64,000 bases of DNA. It comes from Comamonas testosteroni (GTDB lineage Bacteria > Pseudomonadota > Gammaproteobacteria > Burkholderiales > Burkholderiaceae_C). A program made the translations under genes and the position numbers. The DNA lies in assembly GCF_030505195.1 (NCBI RefSeq), contig NZ_CP129672.1, forward strand, positions 4,622,501 to 4,686,500, read 5' to 3'. Positions 41,122 to 51,298 of the stretch are shown piece after piece (positions within the stretch are counted from its first letter, which is position 1; each line of letters opens with the position of its first letter). A model generated the notes under the pieces. The model had not been told where the DNA came from, did no database searches, and saw only the letters and a list, made by a program, of their open reading frames with translations.

Positions 41122-43440
41122 ATGAGCAAACCCAGCGGGGTCGGTCCGTCTACCAGCGGGTCTGTTGATCCTTTTGCATGGTGGCGGGCCGTCGGGGCCT
41201 ATGCGGTGGATGCCGCTCAACGTGCCGTGCTGTATGCCGACATCGAGCGGCAGGTGGGTGACCAGTACCGGACCCAGCGTGAGGCCAGGACGCCGAATGT
41301 GCTGCATTTCCCCGCAGAACTCGTGATGTCGGGGCTGGACCTCCCAAGACCGGTCAACTACGGCCTGGTGCGCATTCAGGCGTCCGAAGACCGGCCTGCC
41401 GACCCTGCCAAGCGACCATTCGTCGTGATAGATCCACGCGCCGGGCATGGCCCGGGCATAGGTGGCTTCAAGCCCCATAGCGAGATCGGTGCGGCGCTGG
41501 AGGCCGGCCACCCTTGCTACTTCGTCGGTTTTCTGCCTGATCCCGTACCTGGTCAGACGGTGGAGGATGTGATGCGTGCCGAGGCCGCGTTCATGCGTCG
41601 CGTGGCCGAGCTTCACCTCGAGAGTGAGGGCAAGCCTGCGGTCATCGGCAACTGCCAGGCGGGCTGGCAGATCCTGATGACGGCCGCTGTCTGGCCCGAG
41701 CTGTTCGGGCCCATCATCGTTGCCGGAGCGCCCCTGTCGTACTGGGCCGGTGACAATCCCATGCGTTATTCGGGCGGGCTTCTCGGGGGCAGCTGGATGA
41801 CGGCTCTGGCCAGCGATCTCGGTAATGGCCGCTTCGACGGCGCCCATCTGGTGCAGAACTTCGAGCAGCTCGATCCGGCCAACACGCTGTGGAGCAAGCA
41901 GTACAAGGTCTATGCGAACGTCGACACCGAAGCCGAGCGCTATATCGACTTCGAGAAATACTGGGGCGGCTATGTCTTTCTCAACGATGTGGAGATGCAG
42001 TACATCGTCGACAATCTGTTCATAGGCAACAGGCTGTCGACGGCCCAGTTGCTGACCTCGGACGGTGTGCGCATCGATCTGCGCAATATCCGCTCGCCCA
42101 TCCTGGTGTTCTGCTCCTATGGCGACAACATCACGCCGCCGCCCCAGGCTCTGGGCTGGATCACCGATTTGTACGCCAGCGATGACGACGTGCGCGCGCA
42201 TGACCAGACCATCATCTTCAGCACGCACGACAGCATCGGTCATCTGGGCATCTTTGTTTCGGGCGCCGTCGGCAGCAAGCAGCACCGCAAGTTCGCCAGC
42301 GCCATCGAGCAGATCAATCTGCTGCCGGCAGGCATCTATCGCGCCAGCGTGGACGATGCCACCAAGCAGGAGCAAAAGCTGCTCCATGATCCTTATCTGT
42401 TGAGCATCCGTGCCAGCGGCATTGATGAAGTGCGCGATATCGTCAAGCCCGATCCCGAGTCCGATCGCCGTTTCGACGCGGCGGCCCGGGTATCCGATAT
42501 CAACCTGGCCCTGTATCGCAGCCTATGGCAACCCTGGGTGCGTGCGTTGAGCACTTCCCAATCGGCACACTGGTTGCAGACCTTGCATCCCATGCGCCTG
42601 CAATTCGAGGCCTGGAGCAGCCAGCACCCGCTGGCGTCGCTGATACGCAGCAGCGCCGCATACATACGTGAACATCGCCAGCCCGTGGACGAAGCCAATC
42701 CCTGGCTGGAGATGCAGCAGCGGTGCTCGGGCGCACTGGATCGCGCTCTCGATGATTTCCGCGACCGGCGAGACCATATCTACGCCTTGTGGTTCGACAT
42801 GCTCTATGGCTCGCCGCTCATGCAGGCGCTGGCTGGGCATGCTTATGGCGAGAGCGCCGCGGTGCGCCAGCATCCAGGCTCCACCCCCGAGCATCTGGCG
42901 CTGATGGCGGACAGGCAGCGCCAGATCGAGAGCAGTGTGGATCAGGGGGGCGTGCTCGAAGCCACGCTGCGCGGCTTGCTGAGCGTGCTGTCCCAGCGTC
43001 GCGCTGTGGACGAGCGCTACTACCACCTGGCTGCGCAATTGCTGGAGCAGCAAGCGCCTGGGCGCTGGACTCTGGCCGAGCTGCGAGCCGCCATCCGCGA
43101 GCAGACCCTGGTGATGAGGCAATGCGGCAGCGCCGCCATCGAAGCCATTCCCGGCCTGCTGAAGAACACGCCTGCCGACACCATCCGCAAGGCCGCTGAA
43201 GCCATCACCCAGATGGCAGCCATCGATAAGGAGCCAGGCGCGGAGGATGACGCCGTGAGACATGCCTTGCAGCAGGTACAGGCCTTGTTCGAGCAGGCCG
43301 CGCTGGCGCAGCAGCCTCGTATCCAGGAGCCTCTGGAGCTGGCGCCGGCTTTGGCACAGGCTCCTGCAACTCCCCTGCGGGCTGCGGCTGCTGAGCGACG
43401 TAAACCTGCCGCACAACGCGGCAAGAGAGGAGCGCGATGA
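41122..43440 (+). CDS. DUF3141 protein with PhaC-like alpha/beta-hydrolase fold
   Basis: A 772-residue protein of the DUF3141 family, whose biochemical role is not established. The N-terminal 400 residues read as an alpha/beta hydrolase: a nucleophile elbow GNCQAGW with Cys178, an acid Asp335 in SYGDNITPPP and His374 in SIGHLGIF. These align with Cys301, Asp456 and His484 of the PHA synthase encoded just upstream. The remaining 370 residues are helical, with an Ala/Gln/Arg-rich tail (KPAAQRGKRGAR). No signal peptide. ATG 41122 follows GGGAGC. It overlaps the phosphotransacetylase gene as ATGA, so the two products are probably made together. A CoA- or acyl-phosphate-linked acyltransferase role is possible but inferred. 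Confidence 0.85.
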   Translation: MSKPSGVGPSTSGSVDPFAWWRAVGAYAVDAAQRAVLYADIERQVGDQYRTQREARTPNVLHFPAELVMSGLDLPRPVNYGLVRIQASEDRPADPAKRPFVVIDPRAGHGPGIGGFKPHSEIGAALEAGHPCYFVGFLPDPVPGQTVEDVMRAEAAFMRRVAELHLESEGKPAVIGNCQAGWQILMTAAVWPELFGPIIVAGAPLSYWAGDNPMRYSGGLLGGSWMTALASDLGNGRFDGAHLVQNFEQLDPANTLWSKQYKVYANVDTEAERYIDFEKYWGGYVFLNDVEMQYIVDNLFIGNRLSTAQLLTSDGVRIDLRNIRSPILVFCSYGDNITPPPQALGWITDLYASDDDVRAHDQTIIFSTHDSIGHLGIFVSGAVGSKQHRKFASAIEQINLLPAGIYRASVDDATKQEQKLLHDPYLLSIRASGIDEVRDIVKPDPESDRRFDAAARVSDINLALYRSLWQPWVRALSTSQSAHWLQTLHPMRLQFEAWSSQHPLASLIRSSAAYIREHRQPVDEANPWLEMQQRCSGALDRALDDFRDRRDHIYALWFDMLYGSPLMQALAGHAYGESAAVRQHPGSTPEHLALMADRQRQIESSVDQGGVLEATLRGLLSVLSQRRAVDERYYHLAAQLLEQQAPGRWTLAELRAAIREQTLVMRQCGSAAIEAIPGLLKNTPADTIRKAAEAITQMAAIDKEPGAEDDAVRHALQQVQALFEQAALAQQPRIQEPLELAPALAQAPATPLRAAAAERRKPAAQRGKRGAR

Positions 43441-44558
43441 GTCAACGGAGCCCAGACATGACGCAGCAGCCGTTTGAGGGCATAGCCGTCGGCGACAGTC
43501 TGCGCCTCACCGTTGCCTCCCGTGACGCGAGCACGCTGACGCTGCTCTGCGTCCACGATGCACCGCCTCGGCAGCCATCCCCGCAGCAGGCGGTCTCCCT
43601 GTCATCAGGCGGCGCAGCGCAGCCACTTGACGTTGCCTCCCATCACGGTCTGGCCCGGCTGCTGGCGGCTGTCAAGGAGTTGCCGCCGGTTCGTGTGGGG
43701 GTCGTCCATCCCTGCGATGCCACCAGCCTGTCCGCCGCGCTTGATGCGCATCGGCTGGGGCTGATCGAGCCGGTACTGATCGCTCCGCGCGCGAGGCTGG
43801 AGGCGATCGCTCTTGCGCAGGGGCTTGAGCTGCAGGGCCTGCGCTTCGAGGACGTGCCGCACAGCCATGCAGCAGCCGAGTGTGGTGCCAGACTTGCCGC
43901 CAGCGGCGAAGTCGAGGCACTGATGAAAGGCAGCCTGCATACCGACGAGCTGATGGCGGCTGTCGTTGCCGGCAGTGCCGGGTTGCGCACCAAGAGGCGT
44001 GTAAGCCATTGCTTTGTGTTGCAGACTGCCAGCTATCCACGCCCCTTCATCGTCACCGATGCGGCCATCAATCTGGCCCCCGATCTGTTGCAGAAGGCCG
44101 ATATCGCACGCAATGCCATCGAGCTGGCACAGGTTCTGGGGGTGGCCAAGCCCAAGCTCGCCATCCTCGCCGCCGTCGAGACGGTCAACCCCAACATGCC
44201 CGCGACACTGGATGCTGCCGCACTGTGCAAGATGGCCGACCGGGGCCAGATCACCGGAGGCGTGCTGGACGGACCGCTGGCTTTCGACAATGCCGTCTCC
44301 ATCGAGGCAGCGCGCACCAAGGGCATCACTTCGCCGGTGGCCGGTCAGGCCGACATCCTGCTGGTGCCCGATCTGGAAAGCGGCAACATGCTGGCCAAGC
44401 AGCTCATGTACCTGGGCGGTGCCGCCAGCGCAGGCATCGTGCTTGGCGCCAAGGTGCCCATCGTGCTCACCAGCCGCGCGGATTCGCGCGAATCCCGCAT
44501 TGCATCCTGTGCGATTGCGCTGTTGCTCGCACATCACTACCGGCAGACGCCGCCCTGA
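43437..44558 (+). CDS. Phosphate acetyl/butyryltransferase with a truncated MaoC-like N-terminus
   Basis: The C-terminal 300 residues are a PTA/PTB domain that exchanges CoA and phosphate on short acyl groups: MKGSLHTDELM, the RVSHCFVL segment, VLDGPLAFDNA and PVAGQADILLVPDLESGNM are family marks. The first 40 residues (FEGIAVGDSLRLTVASRD) resemble the start of the MaoC hydratase domain found in bifunctional enoyl-CoA hydratase/phosphate acetyltransferases, but the hydratase active-site part is missing. It is 373 residues against roughly 460 for the bifunctional form. ackA follows, so acyl-CoA to acyl-phosphate to acid plus ATP is the likely path. Confidence 0.85.
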   Translation: MSQRSPDMTQQPFEGIAVGDSLRLTVASRDASTLTLLCVHDAPPRQPSPQQAVSLSSGGAAQPLDVASHHGLARLLAAVKELPPVRVGVVHPCDATSLSAALDAHRLGLIEPVLIAPRARLEAIALAQGLELQGLRFEDVPHSHAAAECGARLAASGEVEALMKGSLHTDELMAAVVAGSAGLRTKRRVSHCFVLQTASYPRPFIVTDAAINLAPDLLQKADIARNAIELAQVLGVAKPKLAILAAVETVNPNMPATLDAAALCKMADRGQITGGVLDGPLAFDNAVSIEAARTKGITSPVAGQADILLVPDLESGNMLAKQLMYLGGAASAGIVLGAKVPIVLTSRADSRESRIASCAIALLLAHHYRQTPP

Positions 44559-44629
44559 AAAGCAGGGCCGATGGTGCCAGGCCGGCAGTTGCTGCGGCCT
44601 GTGCTCTCTCGGCAGACAAAGGCACTGAC

Positions 44630-45835
44630 ATGAGCAATTCCGTCATCATCGTCCTGAACTGCGGCTCGTCGAGCATCAAGTTCGCCGTCTTCGAGGCCGC
44701 TAGTCCCCTGCCGCGCAATCCCCTGTGGAACGGCAAGGTGCAGGGCATTGGCGGGCCCGCTCCCGACTTCGGCGAAACCGGCGTCCCGCCCTTTGCCATC
44801 GAACTGGGCGCAGAGCACCCGTATCGCGATGCGCTGCGCATCATCCGCGAGCGCATCACGGCCAGGCTCCAGGACCGGCCCGTGGCGGCGATCGCCCATC
44901 GGGTGGTGCATGGCGGCAGCAAGTATTTCGATTCCACCCGCATCGATGCAGGCGTGTTGCGAGACTTGCGCAGCTATGTGCCGCTGGCACCGCTGCATCA
45001 GCCGTTTGCGCTGGAGGCCATCGAGATCCTGTTGCGCGAGCGGCCCGACATCGTGCAGATTGCCTGCTTCGATACAGGCTTTCATCACAGCTTGCCCAAG
45101 GTGGAGCAGATCCTTCCACTGCCCTACGAATGGTGGCAGCGCGGTGTGCGCCGCTATGGCTTTCACGGGCTCTCGTATGCCTATATGGCGACCGCGCTGG
45201 CCGAGCGTCATGGCGACCGGGCCAGGGGGCGCACCATCGTCGCCCATCTGGGCAGCGGCGCCAGTCTGTGCGGCATGCAGCAGCTGCAAAGCGTGGCGAC
45301 CACCATGGGCTTCTCGGCCCTGGACGGATTGATGATGGGCACCCGTAGCGGGGCGCTGGACCCGGGGGCCGTGCTCTATCTGATGGAGATCGAGAAACTG
45401 ACGCTTCAGGAGGTGGGGAGTCTGCTCTATCACGACTCGGGGCTGCTTGGCGTCTCGGGCATCTCGTCCGAGCCGCGCGTGATCCTGCGCCATGTCCAGG
45501 ATTCAGGTGAGTCCGGCGAGCGCGCGCGCATCGCGCTGGACCTCTTTGTGCGCCGCATCGTGCGCGAGATCGGTTCTCTGGCCGCTGCGCTGGGCGGGCT
45601 GGACATGCTGGTGTTCACGGCGGGCATTGGCGAGCACAGCGAGGAGATTCGCGCCCGCGTCTGCGCCGCTCTGGCGTGGCTGGGTCTGGGGCTGGATGGC
45701 CAGGCCAATGCAGCCCATGCACCGGTCATTTCATCTGCAGACAGCCGGGTACTGGTGGGGGTTGAGCCCACCAATGAGGAGTGGGTGGCCGCCCGCGATA
45801 CGGAGCGGCTTCTCGCGCATTCATCGTCTTTTTGA
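44630..45835 (+). CDS. ackA: Acetate/propionate kinase family protein
   Basis: Acetate kinase moves phosphate between acetyl phosphate and ADP. The N-terminal VLNCGSSSIKFAVF, the HRVVHGG segment, FDTGFHHSLPK, YGFHGLSY, HLGSGASLC and the C-terminal VFTAGIGEHSEEIR are all family motifs. ATG 44630, preceded by AAAGG, gives 401 residues; a much longer open frame upstream belongs to a shadow of the previous gene. It is the last gene of the PHA/DUF3141/PTA block. Confidence 0.94.
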   Translation: MSNSVIIVLNCGSSSIKFAVFEAASPLPRNPLWNGKVQGIGGPAPDFGETGVPPFAIELGAEHPYRDALRIIRERITARLQDRPVAAIAHRVVHGGSKYFDSTRIDAGVLRDLRSYVPLAPLHQPFALEAIEILLRERPDIVQIACFDTGFHHSLPKVEQILPLPYEWWQRGVRRYGFHGLSYAYMATALAERHGDRARGRTIVAHLGSGASLCGMQQLQSVATTMGFSALDGLMMGTRSGALDPGAVLYLMEIEKLTLQEVGSLLYHDSGLLGVSGISSEPRVILRHVQDSGESGERARIALDLFVRRIVREIGSLAAALGGLDMLVFTAGIGEHSEEIRARVCAALAWLGLGLDGQANAAHAPVISSADSRVLVGVEPTNEEWVAARDTERLLAHSSSF

Positions 45836-46074
45836 CGCGCATCGAGTGGCGGCCGGGCTTGAAGGCGCCATGCAGATATTCATGGCGGCCCAGAGCAGAG
45901 GCTGGGCGGTTGCGCGCTTTGCCGAATGGCTTCGCTCTCTTGCGCCGGATGCAGCCTGGCCGCATCGGTGCCCGCCTGGATGGCCGCGTGAGCCTGAGGG
46001 CTGCTCTTGCAGCAGCAGCCTGTGAGGGCCGAGGCCTTGGAGGCAATGTCCAGGGCGTTGGCCTGACGCAACTC
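45836..46074. other. Convergent spacer between ackA and the export permease gene
   Basis: About 240 bases between gene ends. No perfect terminator hairpin, gene or RNA was recognised. Confidence 0.5.
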
Positions 46075-47202
46075 TCAGGCCATGCTCGACAAGGTTTTTC
46101 TGAACCGCATCAGCGACAGCCAGAACAGCACGGCGCCGATTCCCGCCAGCCACAGAAAGGGCTTCCATACGGTTTCTATGCCGGCGCCGCGATACAGAAT
46201 CGCCTGACCCAGCTCCACAAAATGCGTGGTGGGGGCGAACAGCATCACGTTCTGCACCAGTTGGGGCATGGATTCGCGGGGCGTCATGCCGCCGGACAGC
46301 AATTGCAGCGGCAGCAGCGTCAACACCATCAGCAGGCCGAACTGCGGCATGCTGCGCGCCACCGTGGCCAGAAAGATGCCCATGGCCGTCGTTGCAAACA
46401 GGCACAGGGCCGAGCCTGCCATGAACAGCAGCAGACTGCCTTCGATGGGCACCTTGAGCGCGCCGCGCACGACCAGATTGAGCGAGACACCTGCCGCCAG
46501 CAGCACCACGGCGCCCATGGACCAGACCTTGGCCAGCATGATCTCGGTAGGCGTCACAGGCATGACCAGCAGATGCTCGATGGTGCCATGCTCGCGCTCG
46601 CGGATCAGCGCCGCGCCCGTGAGGATGATGGAGAGCATGGTGACGTTGTTGATGATCTGCATCAGCCCGCCGAACCAGATCTTGTTCAGTCCGGGGTTGA
46701 AGCGGGCGCGCAGCTCCAGGGCCACGGGCAGTGCGCTCGCTCCCCGGTGGCGCTGCACAAACTCGTTGACTTCGGCCAGCACGATCTGCTGCACATATCC
46801 GCTGCCGGAGAACGCCTGGCTCATCCGTGTGGCGTCCACGTTCAGCTGCAGCTCGGCCTTTTTGCCGGACAGCACATCGCGCTGGAAGTTGGGAGGAATG
46901 GTCAGCGAGAAGGTGAAGTCGCCTGCATCCAGCCCGGGATCCACATGGCTGAAATCCACCATCTGCGGCGGCATGAACTGAGGCGGGTAGAAGGCCGAGG
47001 TGATGCGTGCGGACAGCGGCGACTGGTCTTCGTCGACGATGGCAATCGGCGCCTTGTGCAGCGTATCGGGCATGGCCGTGGCTGCGGTGTACACCGAGGC
47101 CGTGAAGGTGTAGACGATGAGCACCAGCATCACCGGGTCGCGCCACAGGCTCCACAGCTCCTTGACGCCCAGGCGCCAGATATTCTTGAGGCTATGCAAC
47201 AT
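46075..47202 (-). CDS. ABC-2 type export permease (YhhJ-like)
   Basis: A 375-residue permease with an N-terminal membrane helix, a large periplasmic domain (about residues 50-175) and five membrane helices at the C-terminus, the ABC2_membrane_3 layout. MPVTPTEIMLAKVW and LSGGMTPRESMP are typical. The start at ATG 47202 (MLHSLKNIWRLG) is preferred to the upstream ATG 47271. It is the last gene of a four-gene export operon read leftward and lies after a GC-rich repeat. Confidence 0.88.
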   Translation of the reverse strand: MLHSLKNIWRLGVKELWSLWRDPVMLVLIVYTFTASVYTAATAMPDTLHKAPIAIVDEDQSPLSARITSAFYPPQFMPPQMVDFSHVDPGLDAGDFTFSLTIPPNFQRDVLSGKKAELQLNVDATRMSQAFSGSGYVQQIVLAEVNEFVQRHRGASALPVALELRARFNPGLNKIWFGGLMQIINNVTMLSIILTGAALIREREHGTIEHLLVMPVTPTEIMLAKVWSMGAVVLLAAGVSLNLVVRGALKVPIEGSLLLFMAGSALCLFATTAMGIFLATVARSMPQFGLLMVLTLLPLQLLSGGMTPRESMPQLVQNVMLFAPTTHFVELGQAILYRGAGIETVWKPFLWLAGIGAVLFWLSLMRFRKTLSSMA

Positions 47203-47391
47203 CGTAAAAGTCCAAGGTGTGCCGTGAAGCAGAAGACGCTCTGAACAAGCGCAGGCCCAACGCAGGGACACCGAGCAAGGGCCTGGGCCGGCCGCACCGC
47301 CCCGCAGCGAGGCTGTCGTCGGTTGCCCGCATGTCCCCCTCCCGCGCAGCGAGAGAGGGGGAAGGCGCGCAGCGACTCAGGGGGAGCTTCA
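47203..47391. repeat. GC-rich stop-codon-adjacent repeat, copy B (after the ATPase-permease gene)
   Basis: On the minus strand, starting at the stop codon: AAGCTCCCCCTGAGTCGCTG, CGCGCCTTCCCCCTCTCTCG, then GGGAGGGGGACATGC and, further on, GGCCCTTGCTCGGTGTCCCT. Same block order as copies A and C. Confidence 0.75.
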
Positions 47392-50205
47392 TCACTTCTC
47401 CTGCTTGGGCAGGGCCCAGATGGCCACGCCCATGATCACGGGAACGGCAATCAGCAGCGGCAGCAAGGTAGGTGCCAGGTCGTGCAGGCCCAGCGCCTTG
47501 TTGAAGACACCGCGGCTGATGGCGAACATATAGGTTGCCGGGTAGATCTCGCCAATCCAGCGACCGGCGCCTTCGAGCGAGGACACCGGATCGGTCAGCC
47601 CCGAGAACTGCGTGGCCGGAATCAACGTGCCCAGCATGGCAAAGAACATGGCGGCAATCTGGCTGCTGGTAACGGCAGAGGCCAGCAGTCCCATGCCCGT
47701 GGCAATGACGCTGAAGAGCAGGGCGGCCATGACGAGCAGCGGGAAGCTGCCGGTCATGGGCACGCCGAACACGAATACCGCCATGGCACACATCAGAAAG
47801 AAGTTCAGCATGGCCAGCACCACATAGGGCAGCTGCTTGCCCAGCAGAAACTCGATGCGGGTCACGGGAGTGACGTACAGATTCACGATGGAGCCCAGCT
47901 CTTTTTCGCGCACCACGGCCAGGGCCGTGAGCATGGCGGGCAGCATCATCAGCAGCAGCGGAATCACGGCCGGCACCATGGCGGGAAGGCTTTTCACATC
48001 GGGGTTGTAGCGAAAGCGGGTCTCCAGGCTGACCTGGCTGGTGAGCTGTATGCCCAGTCGCTCGCGCGCCTGCTGCGCCAGCCAGAGCTGGTGCATCGCC
48101 TGGACATAGCCTTTGACGGTCTCGCCGCGCTGAGGCATGGCACCGTCGAACCAGGCACCCACGGCCGCCTTCGAGCCGCGCAGCACGTCACGGCCAAAGC
48201 CGGGCGGTATCTCGATGGCCAGTGCCAGCTCGCCGCTTTTCATGCGCCGGTCCAGGTCCGCATAGTCCTGGATGGGAGGCATTTCAATGAAATAGCGCGA
48301 GCCCGCGAGATTGTTCACATAGTTCTGGCTGATGGTGCTCTGGTCGCGGTCGAGCACGGCAAACTTCAGATCTTCGACATCCATGCTGATGCCGAAGCCG
48401 ATCACCACCATCAGCACCAGCGAGCCCACCAGGGCCAGCGTGGCCCGCACGGGATCGCGTTGCAGCTCCAGCGACTCGCGCCACAGATAGCTCCACAGGC
48501 GCTGCAGGCTGAAGCCGGTGCCGCTGGAGTGTGCTGCAGAAACAGTAGCTTGCTGCGCTTTATCAGCATTGAAATCAGGGTGTTTTGATGCTGAAGATGA
48601 TTCAGGACAAGCGGTAGTAGCTTCTTTTTTGATATCGAGCACGGGCGCTGCCTCGCCCGAGGCCTCCACCAGATAGCCGATGAAGGCCTCCTCCAGCGTG
48701 GCTGCGCCGCGCTTGGCGGTCAGGGCTGCCGGCCGGTCGCTGTCCAGCACCTTGCCCGCATGCATCATGGACATGCGGTCGCAGCGCTCGGCTTCGTTCA
48801 TGAAGTGCGTGGAGATGAAGATCGTCACCCGGTCGCGGCGCGAGAGCTCGATCAGCAAGCGCCAGAACTGATCGCGCGCCACAGGGTCCACGCCCGAAGT
48901 GGGTTCGTCGAGAATCAGCAGCTCCGGCTTGTGCACCATGGCCACGGCCAGAGACAGGCGCTGGCGCATGCCCAGCGGGATATTGCCGGGCAGCGTCTCG
49001 CGCACTTCGGCAAGCCCGAAGCGGGTGAGCATTTCCTCGACCCGCGCAGGGATCTCGGCCGGATCCACGTGGAAGAGCTCGGCGTGCAGCACCAGGTTCT
49101 GCAGCACGGTCAGCTCGCCGTAGAGCGAGAAGGCCTGCGACATATAGCCCACGCGCCGGCGCGTGGCCACGTCATGCGGATCGATCTTCTTGCCAAACAG
49201 CCAGGCATCGCCCTCGCTGGCGGGCAGCAGCCCGGTCAGCATCTTCATGGTGGTCGATTTGCCGCAGCCGTTGGAGCCCAGAAAACCGAAGATCTCGCCG
49301 CGACGAATGCGGAAATTCACATGGTCCACGGCCACAAAGTCGCCAAAGCGCATGGTGAGATCGCGCGCCTCGATGGCGATGTCGTCATCGCTGGTCTGCA
49401 GCGGCGGGATCACCACGGCGGCATGGCCGCGCTTTTTTTCCTCGGGCAGCAGGGCGATGAACGCGGCCTCCAGCGCCGGCATGCCGGTGCGCGCCAGCAG
49501 CTCGGCGGGGGTGCCGGTGGCCAGAATCAGGCCGTCATCCATGGCCGCCAGCCAGTCAAAGCGCTGGGCCTCGTCCATATAGGCCGTGGCCACGATCACG
49601 CTCATCTGCGGGCGCTGGCCGCGAATGCGGTTGATCAGATCCCAGAATTGCGCGCGCGCCAGCGGATCCACGCCGGTCGTGGGCTCATCGAGAATCAGCA
49701 GGTCGGGGTCGTGGATGAGGGCGCAGCACAGCGCCAGCTTCTGCTTCATGCCGCCCGAGAGCTTGCCGGCAGGGCGGGAGAGGAATTTCTGCAGCCCCGT
49801 GCTCTGGGTCAGGTCGTCGATGCGCGCCCGGCGTTCGGCCGCGTCATGGCCGAAAAGACGCCCGAAGAACTGCAGATTCTCCTCCACCGACAGCGTGGGG
49901 TAGAGATTCTTGCCCAGGCCCTGAGGCATGTAGGCAATGCGGGGGCAGACGGCATCGCGGTGCTTTTTGCTGCGCATGTCGCCGCCCAGCACCTGTATCT
50001 CGCCGCCCTGCAGGGCGCGCGCTCCTGCAATCAGCGACAGAAGGCTGGATTTGCCCACGCCGTCAGGGCCTATCAGGCCGACCATGATGCCTGCGGGAAT
50101 CTCCAGGCTCAGTCCGCGCAGCGCCTGCGTCTTGCCGTAGGCGAGCGTCACATCGCGCAAGGTGGCTACATGCTGGGTCATGGCAAATGGGATCGCAGCG
50201 TTCAC
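47392..50205 (-). CDS. Double ATP-binding/permease ABC exporter (RbbA/YhiH-like)
   Basis: A 937-residue fusion of two ABC ATPases and a permease. The first ATPase has Walker [10 protein letters not shown], signature LSGGMKQK and [12 protein letters not shown]; the second has [21 protein letters not shown] and a degenerate signature (PLGMRQRL). A linker (about residues 510-575) leads into an ABC2 permease with a periplasmic domain and about six helices. GTG 50205 overlaps the hlyD stop as GTGA; ATG 50181 is the alternative. Part of the linker is encoded by a copy of the dispersed palindrome. The set outer-membrane lipoprotein, HlyD, this protein and a second permease resembles the YbhGFSR/YhiI-RbbA-YhhJ exporters; substrate unknown. 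Confidence 0.9.
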   Translation of the reverse strand: MNAAIPFAMTQHVATLRDVTLAYGKTQALRGLSLEIPAGIMVGLIGPDGVGKSSLLSLIAGARALQGGEIQVLGGDMRSKKHRDAVCPRIAYMPQGLGKNLYPTLSVEENLQFFGRLFGHDAAERRARIDDLTQSTGLQKFLSRPAGKLSGGMKQKLALCCALIHDPDLLILDEPTTGVDPLARAQFWDLINRIRGQRPQMSVIVATAYMDEAQRFDWLAAMDDGLILATGTPAELLARTGMPALEAAFIALLPEEKKRGHAAVVIPPLQTSDDDIAIEARDLTMRFGDFVAVDHVNFRIRRGEIFGFLGSNGCGKSTTMKMLTGLLPASEGDAWLFGKKIDPHDVATRRRVGYMSQAFSLYGELTVLQNLVLHAELFHVDPAEIPARVEEMLTRFGLAEVRETLPGNIPLGMRQRLSLAVAMVHKPELLILDEPTSGVDPVARDQFWRLLIELSRRDRVTIFISTHFMNEAERCDRMSMMHAGKVLDSDRPAALTAKRGAATLEEAFIGYLVEASGEAAPVLDIKKEATTACPESSSASKHPDFNADKAQQATVSAAHSSGTGFSLQRLWSYLWRESLELQRDPVRATLALVGSLVLMVVIGFGISMDVEDLKFAVLDRDQSTISQNYVNNLAGSRYFIEMPPIQDYADLDRRMKSGELALAIEIPPGFGRDVLRGSKAAVGAWFDGAMPQRGETVKGYVQAMHQLWLAQQARERLGIQLTSQVSLETRFRYNPDVKSLPAMVPAVIPLLLMMLPAMLTALAVVREKELGSIVNLYVTPVTRIEFLLGKQLPYVVLAMLNFFLMCAMAVFVFGVPMTGSFPLLVMAALLFSVIATGMGLLASAVTSSQIAAMFFAMLGTLIPATQFSGLTDPVSSLEGAGRWIGEIYPATYMFAISRGVFNKALGLHDLAPTLLPLLIAVPVIMGVAIWALPKQEK
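48541..48634. repeat. Dispersed palindrome, copy inside the ATPase-permease linker
   Basis: On the minus strand: ATATCAAAAAAGAAGCTACT followed by ACCGCTTGT, and later GATAAAGCGCAGCAAGCTAC followed by TGTTTCT. The layout matches the intergenic ppk1-ppx copy. It stays in frame and adds about 31 codons. Confidence 0.65.
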
Positions 50206-51287
50206 GAGGCCGACGCGTCGGCGTCGCCGGTGCGCAGCTCCAGCTTGGCCGGCCATTCGCGCTCTTTATCGAGCTTGATCCAGGCCACGCCGGGCAGGCC
50301 TGTCTTGACTTGGGTCAGGTGCTTTTGCAGCAGATCCGGAGCAATACGTGCCTTGACGCGGAACATCAGCTTCTGTCTTTCGCTGGCCGTCTCCACGGTC
50401 TTGGGCGTGAACTGGGCGGTGCTGGCGACAAAGGACACCTGAGCCGGGATCACATATTGGGCAGCCGCATCCAGCACGATGCGCACCTCGGTGCCAAGGG
50501 CCACCCGGCCTGCCACGGTCTCGGGCAGGAAGAAGCTCATGTAGACGTCCGAGACATCCACCATATTCAGCACCTTGCCGCCGGCGCCGATCACCTCGCC
50601 GGGCTGGGCCAGCCGGTATTGCACGCGGCCGTCGCGCGGGGCGGTGAGCTCGCTGTCCTTGACATCGGCATCGATGCGCTGGACGGTGGCGGCAGCGGCC
50701 GTCACCGCCGATTCCGCACCAATGGTCTGGGCCTTGGCCGCGTCGATGGCCGCCTTGGCGGCCGTGGCCTGTGCCTCGGCGGCCTTGAGCGCGGCCTGGG
50801 CGCCACGCACGCGTGCCCGGTCGTCGTCCAGCTCCTGCTCCGATGAAGCACCTTCGCGCGCCAGTGTCTCGGAGCGCTTGACGCGGCGCAGCGCCGCATC
50901 CAGTTCGGCTTCGCGCTGGGCCACAGTGGCCATGGTGGCCGCGTACTGGCTTTCGCGCAGCGCGATTTCGGCGCGCGCCGAAGTCACCGCATGAGAGGCA
51001 CGCTCACGGCCGGCTATGGCTTCGCGCTGCTGAGCCTGCAGGCTCTCGATCTGCATGCGCGCCAGTGGCTGACCGGCTTTCACGAATTCGCCTTCCTGCA
51101 CCAGGATTTCAGCGATGCGGCCGGCGTATTTGGTGGCGACGTCGATTTCGGTGGCTTCGATGCGGCCGTTGCCGCTGATCAGCCCTTCGGATGCCTGTGC
51201 GCTGCGCCATTGTTGCCAGCCATAAGCGCCCAGGGCGGCGGCGGCAACGATGAGCGCGGCGATGGTCAATTTCTTGTTCATGGACAT
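50202..51287 (-). CDS. HlyD family secretion periplasmic adaptor
   Basis: A membrane-fusion protein that would bridge the inner-membrane ABC permeases and the outer-membrane channel. One N-terminal membrane anchor (about residues 6-24), a lipoyl half ([19 protein letters not shown]), a long coiled coil rich in Ala, Arg and Glu (about 85-205), the second lipoyl half ([18 protein letters not shown]) and beta-barrel domain. A TTG at 51302 is in frame, but ATG 51287 ([12 protein letters not shown]) is chosen, 11 bases after the outer-membrane gene stop. 361 residues. Confidence 0.91.
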   Translation of the reverse strand: MSMNKKLTIAALIVAAAALGAYGWQQWRSAQASEGLISGNGRIEATEIDVATKYAGRIAEILVQEGEFVKAGQPLARMQIESLQAQQREAIAGRERASHAVTSARAEIALRESQYAATMATVAQREAELDAALRRVKRSETLAREGASSEQELDDDRARVRGAQAALKAAEAQATAAKAAIDAAKAQTIGAESAVTAAAATVQRIDADVKDSELTAPRDGRVQYRLAQPGEVIGAGGKVLNMVDVSDVYMSFFLPETVAGRVALGTEVRIVLDAAAQYVIPAQVSFVASTAQFTPKTVETASERQKLMFRVKARIAPDLLQKHLTQVKTGLPGVAWIKLDKEREWPAKLELRTGDADASAS

Positions 51288-51298
51288 GGATTCGCTGG

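Noticed and set aside
43880..44629. Long upstream extension of the acetate kinase frame
   Set aside because: It overlaps most of the phosphotransacetylase gene in another frame; the kinase domain starts at ATG 44630 with its own ribosome site.
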